From the NCBI RefSeq assembly GCF_014898815.1, contig NW_026515412.1, positions 51,288-115,287 on the forward strand: a stretch of 64,000 nucleotides of DNA. The letters run 5' to 3'. A program made the translations under genes and the position numbers. The notes under the pieces were generated by a model, which ran no database searches, was not told where the DNA came from, and was given only the letters and a program-made list of their open reading frames with translations. Below, piece after piece: positions 53,859 to 64,000 of this stretch; position 1 is the first letter of the stretch, and the number at the start of each line of letters is the position of its first letter. The stretch comes from Panonychus citri. Lineage: Eukaryota; Arthropoda; Arachnida; Trombidiformes; Tetranychidae.

Positions 53859-56616
53859 TTACATGAGAGAGACTCCATTGTTTCCAAGTGGTTCATCTTT
53901 CCAATAATCTAAATCAACACTGGGAGATAATTGTGAACAAGGTAAACGAGGATTAAGATCTGAGGGTTGGATTAGTGCCATTGATTGACTTTGTTCAATA
54001 TTATTATTGTCACAATGAATTCGAGCATAAGTTACATTCCTAATAGAAGTTAATTGATCTGATTGTTGAGAGAAAATTAAAAGAAAAAAAAATGAAAAGT
54101 TAAACTCGATGAATTTTTAGTTTTACGATTAATATTATCGTTACTTACCCAAAGTGAACGATGAAGGTTGACCTGAATTCTCATACCAAAAGCGATCAGA
54201 AAATTTGAGTCTTCTAAATGTTTCGGTTATTATACAAGCCGCTGTGGGTCCAACATTCATTCCTGATGGACGAGGTTCCAAATTCAAGCCGACAACAAGA
54301 TCAATATCATCAACGGAAGAGTATAAAGATTCAACAAGAGGTAAACTTTCAGCGAAAAAGTAATCGCTCAGATCGGTAAAATTAGCCGCTCTCTTAAAGC
54401 CACAAGTTTCCCTCCATTCATTATAACTCGCAAGTCCATGATCACGACCCCTTTGAATATCAATACTGAACAAATCAAATCCCCAAGGCTCATCTGATCC
54501 ATGAGTTCCCGGAGGGAAAAGGTAATTGGTTATCGCTTCGGTGATAATATTATCCGCTGGACAGGTTGGTTGACTTAAAAGTCCATTGATTACCGATTGA
54601 TAAACAGTCGGTTTCTCATAAAAAACCGATGGATTATAAAATTGAGTTTTCAGAGGGACAATTCGAGTAACACTTAAATTGTTGTCCTTTAATTCAATCT
54701 TTTCTGGGATCAATGTGTGTAATCTAAATGCTGCCGAAGCAAATTCCTGGATAATTGCTGGAGAAAGTGTAGCATCATAAAACTCATTGAAACCCGAACG
54801 ACGAGGATAAAGGTCATACTTTTTCATTAGATTTGAACCTAATCAATTAGAAGCAAAACAATTAGCAGCTAATGAGGAAAAAAAACAGAGAAGTTATCGA
54901 AAAACTTACCAATAATTAAAGGTAAGAATTCATTGTAAGTAACATGCTGAAATTCAGCGATGACGATTCTTCTTGTCTCTTGGAAAATATCTTCATCGTT
55001 CCAATGAGGATTCAATTGAGCTAATTTACTGGCGATTCTATTGTGCTCTCTTAACCATGTTATATGAGTCGCCATTAATCCCGGTTGCTGATTAACTCGA
55101 GAATCACCTCCACCCAAACAATAAGTGTCGTTATTACACATATCCCCTTGTGGAGGTAAAATTTCACCAGCGGCTGAAACTCGAGAGTCCATTAAGCCTC
55201 CTTTGCCCGCTCTAAGTTTATCTGAAGCTTCAAATGATGCCCCGTAGATAATTGACCCATCGAGCCAAGGAGTTAAATTGTTAATCTGAGTTCGAGGACC
55301 AAGAACACAATTCTCAGGTAAACCAAATGCAGTTCGAGCAAAGTTCAAACACTCAACTGAATATTTAGAATAAAATGGATCATCAAGTGGAATCATTATT
55401 GGAAAACAAGATGGATGAAGAAATTCAGCTGATAGAATTTTATTTGTTTTCGAATCACAACAAGTAATTGCTCCTCCATCGGGAAGTGTAGTTCCAACTA
55501 CCTGAGTTAAATCATGATCAAGGAATTGCCCATAAGCGAGAGCCATAGTATCCAAATTATGATGTTCCATTGGTTTATCTTTAATCAAAGTGGTTGACAA
55601 AAGACGAGCCCATGGTAGTTCATTACCTGAGGCACCAAACAGTTTAGGTGCATCAATGGCATCACCATATTGAGGTAAAATCACTCGGCTATAAGGGGTT
55701 AGAACTTTACCCCAATAAGGATTATCGATATTGTTACACGAACCATCAATAGGACGATATTTACTATAAGGATTACAAGTGATGTTAACGGTACATTTAT
55801 CGGGCTCAATGATTTGAATTGATTTTAGAGTTGCAATTTGCTTTGGTTTGGTTAATCCAAGTCTGAGAATTTAATTGAAACAATTAACTAACATGAACCA
55901 TTTGAGAACATGATAAGAATTAGAACTTACTTTTTCGCCATCGAAAGAGTTAATTGTTGGAGGTAAAGAGCATCGTCACTAATATTTGGTACAATTCCCA
56001 GATTTCGTTGGTAAACTTCCTCTCGACTTTGACCTTTAATTCCAGTATCTCGGGTTAATCGAGTTTTCTTGCGTTGTTGATGATGATTGGCTATCTTTTT
56101 AATATTCGAAACAATTTGTTCACTTTTTAATTTTGCTTCTTCGATAATTGAATCAAAATCTTTACGAGAAATTTTTCCACCCAAAAGCTTAGGTGATTTC
56201 AATAATTCCTCATGATCATCATCCATTGACGGTGAGATAGTCAACACTGATTTTGATCCAGAACTTTTCTCAACTACACGTAAACAAAAAACAATGGTGA
56301 CAATTAACATCCAAGGCAATTAATTAGTATAATTAGTCAAATTCTTACCACAATTATCCAAAACAATTGGACAACATATTCCAATTTGACCTGAATTGAA
56401 ACAAACATTTTCAATCAAATCTTTCTCATTATGAGCCGTTAATACAGTTTTACAATCTAAGAATGATGAACAATTAGTCCCTTTTGGACAATTAACCGTT
56501 GAATTTATTTTCTCCGCTAATAATTTAGCAATTGAACTCGACGAGATTGGAGTTACAACCAAGAAAACTAAATAGAGAGCAACAATTAAGGATAACAATA
56601 AGCCCGAAGGAGACAT
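53859..56616 (-). CDS. animal heme peroxidase (chorion peroxidase/peroxinectin type), five exons
   Basis: Exons 56,616-56,349, 56,273-55,931, 55,862-54,910, 54,838-54,149 and 54,058-53,859 join in phase to 817 residues. The start chosen (MSPSGLLLSLIVALYLVFLV) gives a strong signal peptide. Another in-frame ATG lies 42 bases upstream. A small Cys-rich N-terminal module (CPKGTNC...CCP, CLIP-like) precedes a basic propeptide-like region. The peroxidase domain follows: the distal region GQFLDHDLTQ with the catalytic His, the calcium-site side DGSIIYGAS, REHNRIA with a catalytic Arg, and SIDIQRGRDHGLASYNEWR. The proximal heme region reads AAFRLHTLIP where the family, including the pseudogene at 28.3 kb, has R-x-G-H, so one residue is missing. 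Such enzymes oxidise Tyr in eggshell or cuticle or act in immunity and adhesion. The substrate is not evident. Confidence 0.9.
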
Positions 56617-59600
56617 TTTAATAGCTTGGAAATTAGTGGAAAAAATTAAACCATTCAATCAAATGGGAAACATTAAGTTTACTGTGACAATTAGTTGATT
56701 ATTATTGTTGCATTGAAAAGTTAATTGTCAATAAATTGGTTAAATTAGATTAATTTCATATATAAACTTGGAATCATTTTTTCCCACTTGATTTTTTCCT
56801 CCAGAATCATAGAAATGATTTAGTAAATCATTGTAATCGTTAATTATAATTAACCTTCTAATAACTATTGATATATTTGTATGATTACAACTAATTGTTA
56901 CTAATTATTATAACTTTGATCAAAGTAATCAAATGTTATAACGAAATCAAAAGGTAAAAAAAATATCAACACGAAAACGTCAACAATTTAGTTACCAAGA
57001 CAATTGTGATTAATAAGATCGTAAGCTAATTGTTATTGATTTAATAACTTTTCGTATCTGAATCAATCTTACAATTTATCAATAACAATTAGATAGTTTC
57101 ATTTATTATCAAGTGAATATCCAAAAACAAAAATTTAGTTAGACAAAGTTAATTGTTGTTACCTGGGATTTTAATTGTTACTCTCGTCTAGAACTAGATT
57201 TGATTGAACAATCAGTTGATAAAAGTAATTACTTTAATAACAATTAAGGTTATCATAATTAGAGTAATCACATTTTATTGAGATGATGAAAAAATTATTT
57301 CGTCAATTTTTTAGGTAATTAATTAATTGTTCACCCAATTTCGTCGACAGTTGATCAACAACAATTAAAGCTCATCTTACAGATGAAACCAGAATTAACT
57401 TTGGATTAACAACCAAATACTGATCACAATTCAATCAATGCAATTAGTTTGATTAGTGGATTTATTTACCAAGAAATTGAATCAATCATTAATCATATTA
57501 AACTACGATTGATGAATGATTATAATCAACACCAATAAACTTAATCATCATAAATTGTTACTCTTAACTGCCCTTAAGGTGTTACATTCTCATCGGGGAA
57601 ATTAAATATAATCAATTGGAGAAACTGAATCATTGACAATCAACCGAATCAATTTAAATTGATTGTTATCCATTAATAATGATTACTTTGATATATTAAT
57701 AGTGAGCATCCATATGCATGAAATTGTCATGTTTCAATTATCACTCATCATTCATAATGATCATCAAGTAACTTTGATTGTTATCATAATAATATAAAGA
57801 TTTCATGTCATTAGCATACAATTATGATAATCAACTTGATTCAGTTTCCAATATATTATAATAATGTAACTGATTAATAATAATTGAAGTGATTTATTTT
57901 TATTGTTTTGTAAAGATCAGACAAAAAAAATATGAACAAGATGATGAAAAACAAAATTAGATCAACTAAATTGCCATTTTATGTATAAATCATTAAGATG
58001 ATTAAATCTAATCAAAGGAAATTAGTAAACAATTTATCTAAATTATTGATTCAATGAACAATAACCAGTTAATTAGCATGGAAATCCTTAAATCACCAAA
58101 CTCATAATGGTTAATTACCAATGATTTTCAATCAACGAGATACAATGGACACAATTAACGATAACAATCAATATAAACACTCAATCATCATGTTTTAAAA
58201 AAAAGTTCAATATATTGACCAATTATCATGATGACCATTAAATATCATTCTGAAAAGGGTGTGGTCAGTTGAAGTATATGAAAAAGTTGGACAGATATGA
58301 ATTTGGATCAAGAACTTTTGTTTTTTTTTCAAAAATAAGAATCTTAATTAAAGTGATAATCATGATAATCATCAGGGATAAAAAAGTTCTGGGTGTGAAT
58401 TATAAGGAATCAAGAAGTTATATTTAACTTGAAGACTTTGAATTTGAATTGTTTTGATAATTATGATTCAGCATAATGATAATGTTCATAGTTCTGTTGG
58501 TGAATATTTTTCGTTCATGGAAATCAGATTGTGAGAAGTTGAAATGAATTTGAAATTGGAACTTTTTTTTTTGTCAAAATAATTTTCTTATATTTTTCTT
58601 TATTAGAGTAACAACAAATTATTGTGCTTGTCAATTTATCAGGGGAATGTTATATTATCATCACCGTTAATAGACAATAATTCAATTTAATTAGAGATGA
58701 TAATGGTTAATGATGCTGATGATAATCATGGTAATTGTATTAATAATAATAATCAACTTGGTAATTTGGTCTCACTTAAAGGTGGGAAGAGGAAATAGTT
58801 AATTAATTGTTGTTTTCAAGTTCGTGAATTTTTCATATATAATAAAGTGCTTTAAATAAGTGCTTTCTGTTTAGGAATGTTAATTAACAAGTTACAATTA
58901 AGATTTTCGATTGAGATTTTGATTCAATGTTCATGTACATTTATTAATACGGTTGTTTAATTGTTTAATTGTTGTTGTTATTGTTGTTTGTTGAGTGTTA
59001 ATTGTATCTCTGTCCATAATCTGTTGGGTAAATATTAATACAAAGAGATGAACAATTAACTATTTGTTATTTTAATTGTTGGCCAATTGTTGTTTGCATT
59101 TTGATTTTAGGCAATTAGGGTGAGCCAGGTCAACCTGATTTAGGGAAGAGATGATTATAAGGATGATAAATGATGATGATGAAGATTAAGATGATGATCA
59201 GTTTCATGGTGATTATCATCATCTTAATGGAGAAGCAAAAAAAAGTTCTGACTATGAAAATGATCTGAATATGATCCTTGGTCCTTTTACTCATAAATTG
59301 TTTTTTCTTCCTTCGAGTTAATTTAATTCTCATAATCAATTGAGAGAAATAAAGTTGATTGGAATGGAAAAAGTTAATTACTATTAAAAAAAGTAAAACT
59401 TAATTAAGATCGGGAGTTAGATTGATGATAATAACTTTTATGTTGATGATGAGATCAATTTCCAATGATAATTGATTGTAACAGGCATAGTAGTTAATTG
59501 TGATGATCAGTGGTAAAATTTGCTCTTTTTTACAATTATAACAATTTGATCCGATTATTTTTTTTGTAATATAATATCAATTAGTTACAATTATCCATCT

Positions 59601-59717
59601 CAATTGGTTGATTGATTTAATTATGATACAATTGAAGGGTAGTTGATTTTTTTACGCTTTTTCTTTGGATGGATTGTCAATCTTATGTTAATTGTTTAAA
59701 TTAACATTTATTCCCAA
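56617..59717. other. 3.1 kb intergenic, no gene
   Basis: Very AT-rich DNA between the 5' end of the peroxidase gene and the 3' end of the channel gene. It is dense in ATTGATTA and ATCATGAT words. The frame at 59,130-59,339 is simple-sequence ATC/ATG and is not supported. Confidence 0.6.
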
Positions 59718-62700
59718 TCATAATTTAGATGTTAAATCAGGATCTTCATCAGTTGCTCCAGCATCTTGTTCAGCAATTTCTGATTCCATCATGGCTCTCA
59801 CTTCATCTACTTTACCACCACCACTAATTGTGAATGAAGATATAGATGATTTAACTTGTGATTGATTTAATTGTGAACCTTGAGGTTGAATTATGGTTGA
59901 GGTGGGAATGGGAGTTGTCGCGGTGGGAAGAGGTGAACTTGTGACCGGCTCATGAGAAGGTCCAGTTCCTGGTCCGAAAAAGGTTGTTGTGGTTCCACTT
60001 CCGATTATGGAACTGTTTCCTTTGGTGGAAAGTGGTGTTAGTGGACTTGGTGATGGACTTCTAGGTCCACCACTGACTTTATTTAGAAAAGATGATTTCA
60101 ATGACCTTGAACTTTTACCTTGACCAGAATCTTTACCTCTACTTAAGCCAATTCCTTTATCGCTTTGACTTTTCTTTACTCCACTTCCTTTACTCTCATC
60201 AGCTGATTTACCTTTACCTCCATTAATTGGAACAGGGGAGAGCATGAATTCTGGTTGATTGGCTGTTAACGGATTGGGTGAGGCCGAATTGCTTTGATAA
60301 GCAGAGGACAGGGAGGAGACTTTTTCACTTAATTCACTGGATTTAATCATGAACATGATGATGAGAGAAAAAGTGGAAAAAAAGTTGATAAATTATCAAG
60401 AATTTGATAGAGAAGAAAAAAAGTTCGAGCAATTTTTTTTTGATCGAACAAGAAAAAAGTTTTTTTTTTACTCTTTCGAACTGAATTAATTTTTAATCAT
60501 AATCTGATTTATCATGTTCCCAGTATCATGATTATAAATGATATTAAGGATTTAAACTTCTGATAATACTTTCAAACTGAATTATTGACTAGAGTTAATT
60601 AAAGAGTTAATTAGTTAATTAAAGTACTTACGATAGATGATCATCAATTTTATTAACTCGTGAGGATAATTTTTGAATTTCCAGTTTAAGATCAACTCTC
60701 ATATCGATAAGTGATGCAACAATTTGCTGATAGTCAACATTATTGATACTCTTCGGGTGAAGGACAATCTTGGTATCACCTCCTCCACCTCCACTACCAA
60801 CACCTTTACCGCCCTCTGATAGGGTGTCATGAGCTCCGATGCCACTTTTACTTGCTGCTACGGCGGCCGCTAAAAGTCCAAGTCCACCACCAGTTCCCGT
60901 GGCGGCCATTGTTGTTCCCGTAAGTGGACCCGTTGTTTCAGGTTCTCTTCCTTCTTCAATGGTTTCAGGTCGACCAGAAGAGGTTGGTATTCGAGGCCAT
61001 TTATTACCCTGTGTAGGTGGACGTATATCTTTGACCACGTGAATATGTTCAGATTTCTTACAGACCAGTTCAGTTCGACGTCCGCCCATATTGTTATCAT
61101 CATACTCTTTATCCAGAGCACCAAGAGCGGTGTTAATTGAGTTATTATTATTGGTTGCAGCGTTCGCCAAAGCCGCTGCCCATCGGGAAGCCTTAGATGC
61201 AGCTGATGATCCTCTTGAATCGGGCATATTATCACCTATTGTCTTATTGCTAATTTCTGAATGAAGACTTCCTAACTCACGGCCACCAATACTACTGCCA
61301 ATACCACCGACAGAACCACCGAAAATCGCACCGGTTGTACTTGCACTACCAGTTCCACCTCCAGTCTTTTCCGATAAACTTCCCACTCCACTTGGTGGAA
61401 AACCTTTCTCTGGATCATTTGAGCCCAAGGAGTTTGCAGTATTGGGAAGAGTAACTGGATTACTTGATGAAGGTCGGGAAAACATTGGAACTGAACTTGT
61501 ATCGGAAGGTTTTCGAAATTTGGAAAATATTTTACGAACTAAATGATCTTGAGCAAGATCAGGTTGTGGGTCGTGTTTACGACGCTCGGCAAGCTCCATT
61601 TCACGTTTAACATCAGCCACTTTACGGAAAATCAACTAAAAAACATAGAGAAAAAAATGAAAACAATTAATTAATTAAATGCATTTGAAAAAATCGTCAT
61701 TTTCTAATAATCAAAACATCAATAACAATTTACTAAATCTTGAGACAATTTAAATCACTAAATTGGTATTGATATAAACAGAAATCATTTGAATCTAAGA
61801 CAAAAAATAATATGTAACCTGAAACAATTTTAATCAATAAAATTAATCAATACCATTGATTTTGGGTTAAAATTATTGATGACAATCAAATCATTTGTTA
61901 GTAGTTAATGCACAATGATGATTATCATAGTGATTAGATTATGATAATCTCATCAATTAACCTTAAATATTACTAATCTGATTGTTAAGTACACTTTTTA
62001 TCATTGATTAACTTGCTCAATAAAGACGAAAACAAATCCACTTATAAACTTGATTAAATTAACTAATTAACGGTTATTAGTATTGAAAATCTAATCTTAA
62101 TCATATTGTACTTTCTGTACGATAGTTAATCGTCCATCTTTAAATGAGATTAAAGTTATCGAGTATCAAGATTAAGGTGAATGTCGAAGGTGATATAAGA
62201 GAGAGCGGGTGGATTTCTAAGTGGAGGATCTAATGAGAAAGAGTTTGAAGTGTATTTGACATAGAACTTATCTTCTTTGGCCTCGAAAAGGAAGACAGAG
62301 AGAGAGAGAGAGAGAGAAAAGTATAATATTTATCAAGTATTATTCTGTGGAGGGAAGTGGGAGTGGGAAGATAATCTTGTTGATCGATTAGAAGCGGAAA
62401 GATGATGAAAGGTAAATGAAGAGTTAAAGAAATGTAATGAACCTTAACTACACAAGAAGAAGCCAAAAGTGACCTGACAATTGTTTCTAATGACCTTAGG
62501 GATGGTCAACAGTTTTTATCTTCCCTCTGAGTGTAACATTATCCATATTACGAAATAATATCATCACCATAATAATGTCATCATTTTTATCATTCAAGTT
62601 TAATCTTATATACACATGATAATGGCAACAATATAATAATTGTAATGATAATCATGATAATAGGATAAAAGTGATAATCATTACAATTAACTTGATTATC

Positions 62701-63530
62701 GTAGGGTTTTTTATCTGTTTATATTATTATTTATCCTTGATTGGCAAAGATAAACAAATGTTTTTTGGTAAAAAAATTATCATGAGTATGATCGTTGTTT
62801 TGATTGCTAATGATGTTTTTTTGTTGATTAAAAGATGACTAATTAACTTTTTTATTTATTTATGATGATAGTCTACTTACCCGATGTCTTAAATTATATG
62901 TTAACATTAAATTGCGAGCAAATGAGTTTGCAAATGAATGATAAAAGTTGAGCACTTCGAGTAATTTGTCTCGTTTAATTGCGTGTAAATCACAATAAGT
63001 TAAAGCTCGGACATTGGCACAAGATTGACCAATTGTTGGCTCTTTCCAAAAAGCATCACCAAACACATCACCTTTACCCAATATGGCGACCACTTCATCA
63101 TCTTGTATCACCTCAAGAGAGCCCGATACAACAAAACAAAGAGTATCAATTGATTCACCTGAATGGTAAAGTAAATCACCAGGAGCCGAGTGATCCATTG
63201 AAAAGTACATTGCCAATGCCCTAAGGCAACCATCAGAAGCTAATCTGAAAGCGGGATGTTCATTGAATACCTTTCGATTAAGGTGGACACAAATATCGGC
63301 TGTCATATCTTTAGGACAATAGCTTAATACCTTCTTGGTATCAATACCCTTTGACATGGCCCAAGTTGAGACAACATAATCCATTACCCTTTCACTTAGG
63401 GCTTTGGGCACTTCATGAAGTTTCATAAATTCCCGGACATTGTTCAGCATATCATGATAACGGGCAGTTGCTGAGGTCATTTGTTGTATAATTGTCGTTA
63501 CATGACCAAAGATAGTTGCATAAAGTAAGG
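59718..63530 (-). CDS. eag: EAG-type voltage-gated potassium channel, C-terminal exons
   Basis: Three exons are visible on the minus strand: 63,530-62,881, 61,635-60,632 and 60,336-59,718 (stop). The phases agree (2, 0, 2). Exon one begins at the end of S6 (LLYATIFGHVTTIIQQMTS), then the C-linker (KALSERVMDYVVSTWAMSKG) and the cyclic-nucleotide-binding-homology domain (DICVHLNRKVFNEHPAFRLA; LCFVVSGSLEVIQDDEVVAI; GKGDVFGDAFWKEP). Exon two starts IFRKVADVKRE, is long and Gly/Ser-rich, and ends in a coiled coil (DMRVDLKLEIQKLSSRVNKI), the assembly domain of this family. The last exon is a Ser/Pro-rich tail. The sequence is closest to the EAG (KCNH1/5) subgroup rather than ERG or ELK. PAS domain, voltage sensor and pore lie beyond 64,000. 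63,531-64,000 is intron. Confidence 0.92.
62294..62320. repeat. (GA)n microsatellite in an eag intron
   Basis: GACAGAGAGAGA-type run within the intron 62,880-61,636. The rest of that 1.2-kb intron shows nothing else. Confidence 0.85.
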
Positions 63531-63682
63531 CTAAAAAAATATAAGAAAAATAGAGAAACAAAAACTTTTGTTTTTAATCAATTTCAACTTTTTGTTTTCT
63601 TTTAACATCATTGTGATAATAATAATCTCATGAACCATTGAACTCAAAATCATTTACATGATAATAATATGTTGAGATGCCT

Positions 63683-63990
63683 GAATAATGATGATGATGA
63701 TGGTGATACCTTTCCAATGATGTTAATTCAATCAATTTGAATAAAACATTTACCAATAATCAATTGATAATCATCATGATGAAATCATTACGATGCTCAG
63801 AAACTAAGAGTATACAAATATATATATATCTGAGTAGACTGTGAATTAATATATTATCAGCTAAGGAAAGGAAAAGTTCAGCAAAAATTCAGTATTCAGG
63901 ATGGTATAATAGAGGGAATGGTGAATAATAATAGTAGCATGTTAAATGGTATGAAGGTGATGATGATGATGATCGGAATGAAGATGATGA
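63683..63990. repeat. (GAT)n tracts in an eag intron
   Basis: Short GATGATGAT runs lie at 63,686-63,706 and 63,957-63,973. The rest is AT-rich intron. Confidence 0.75.
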
Positions 63991-64000
63991 AAGTTATCAT

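Noticed and set aside
60839..61235. Plus- and minus-strand frames inside the eag exon
   Set aside because: They overlap the Gly/Ser-rich coding exon whose phase fits its neighbours; they have no independent support.

Overview
The window is AT-rich invertebrate nuclear DNA. It has short spliceosomal introns with GT..AG ends, animal-specific genes (an RFX transcription factor, HP1, an EAG potassium channel, a heme peroxidase, divergent ionotropic receptors) and copia/gypsy retrotransposons. An arthropod, probably a chelicerate and perhaps a mite, fits best. This is inferred from gene content, small introns and base composition, not from a species-specific marker.

Layout. 1-14.6 kb is a graveyard of mobile elements. 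It holds the 5' end of a Ty1/copia element on the minus strand, LTR and gag scraps of other Ty3/gypsy elements, several TA-flanked inverted-repeat elements whose ends read CAGGG, and broken reading frames including a BIR-like one. 14,812-23,420 is one complete Ty3/gypsy-type insertion with a 4-bp ATAC target duplication and two 254-bp LTRs that differ at one base. Its pol frame carries three nonsense codons and it has no recognisable gag. Its integrase frame runs without a stop into an envelope-like, membrane-anchored C-terminus. Between that and the 3' LTR lies an extra broken gene with two CCHC zinc knuckles and a DEDDh 3'-5' exonuclease domain. That cargo is the most unusual item here.

24-44 kb is a cluster of divergent ionotropic receptor (IR) genes: one on the plus strand and three on the minus strand, one of these with a frameshift. 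A truncated IR duplicate, a 43-bp IR fragment, a peroxidase pseudogene, a second BIR-like pseudogene and more inverted-repeat elements are mixed in. 44.5-64 kb is an orderly block of conserved genes: a WD40-SAM-U-box protein (-), an RFX factor (+), HP1 (-), a secreted or anchored heme peroxidase (-) and the 3' half of an EAG-type potassium channel (-). Their exons could be joined with consistent phases.

The conserved genes are unrelated housekeeping or developmental genes that happen to be neighbours. The IR genes are a tandem chemosensory-type family. The left two thirds of the window records repeated transposon insertion and gene duplication followed by decay.
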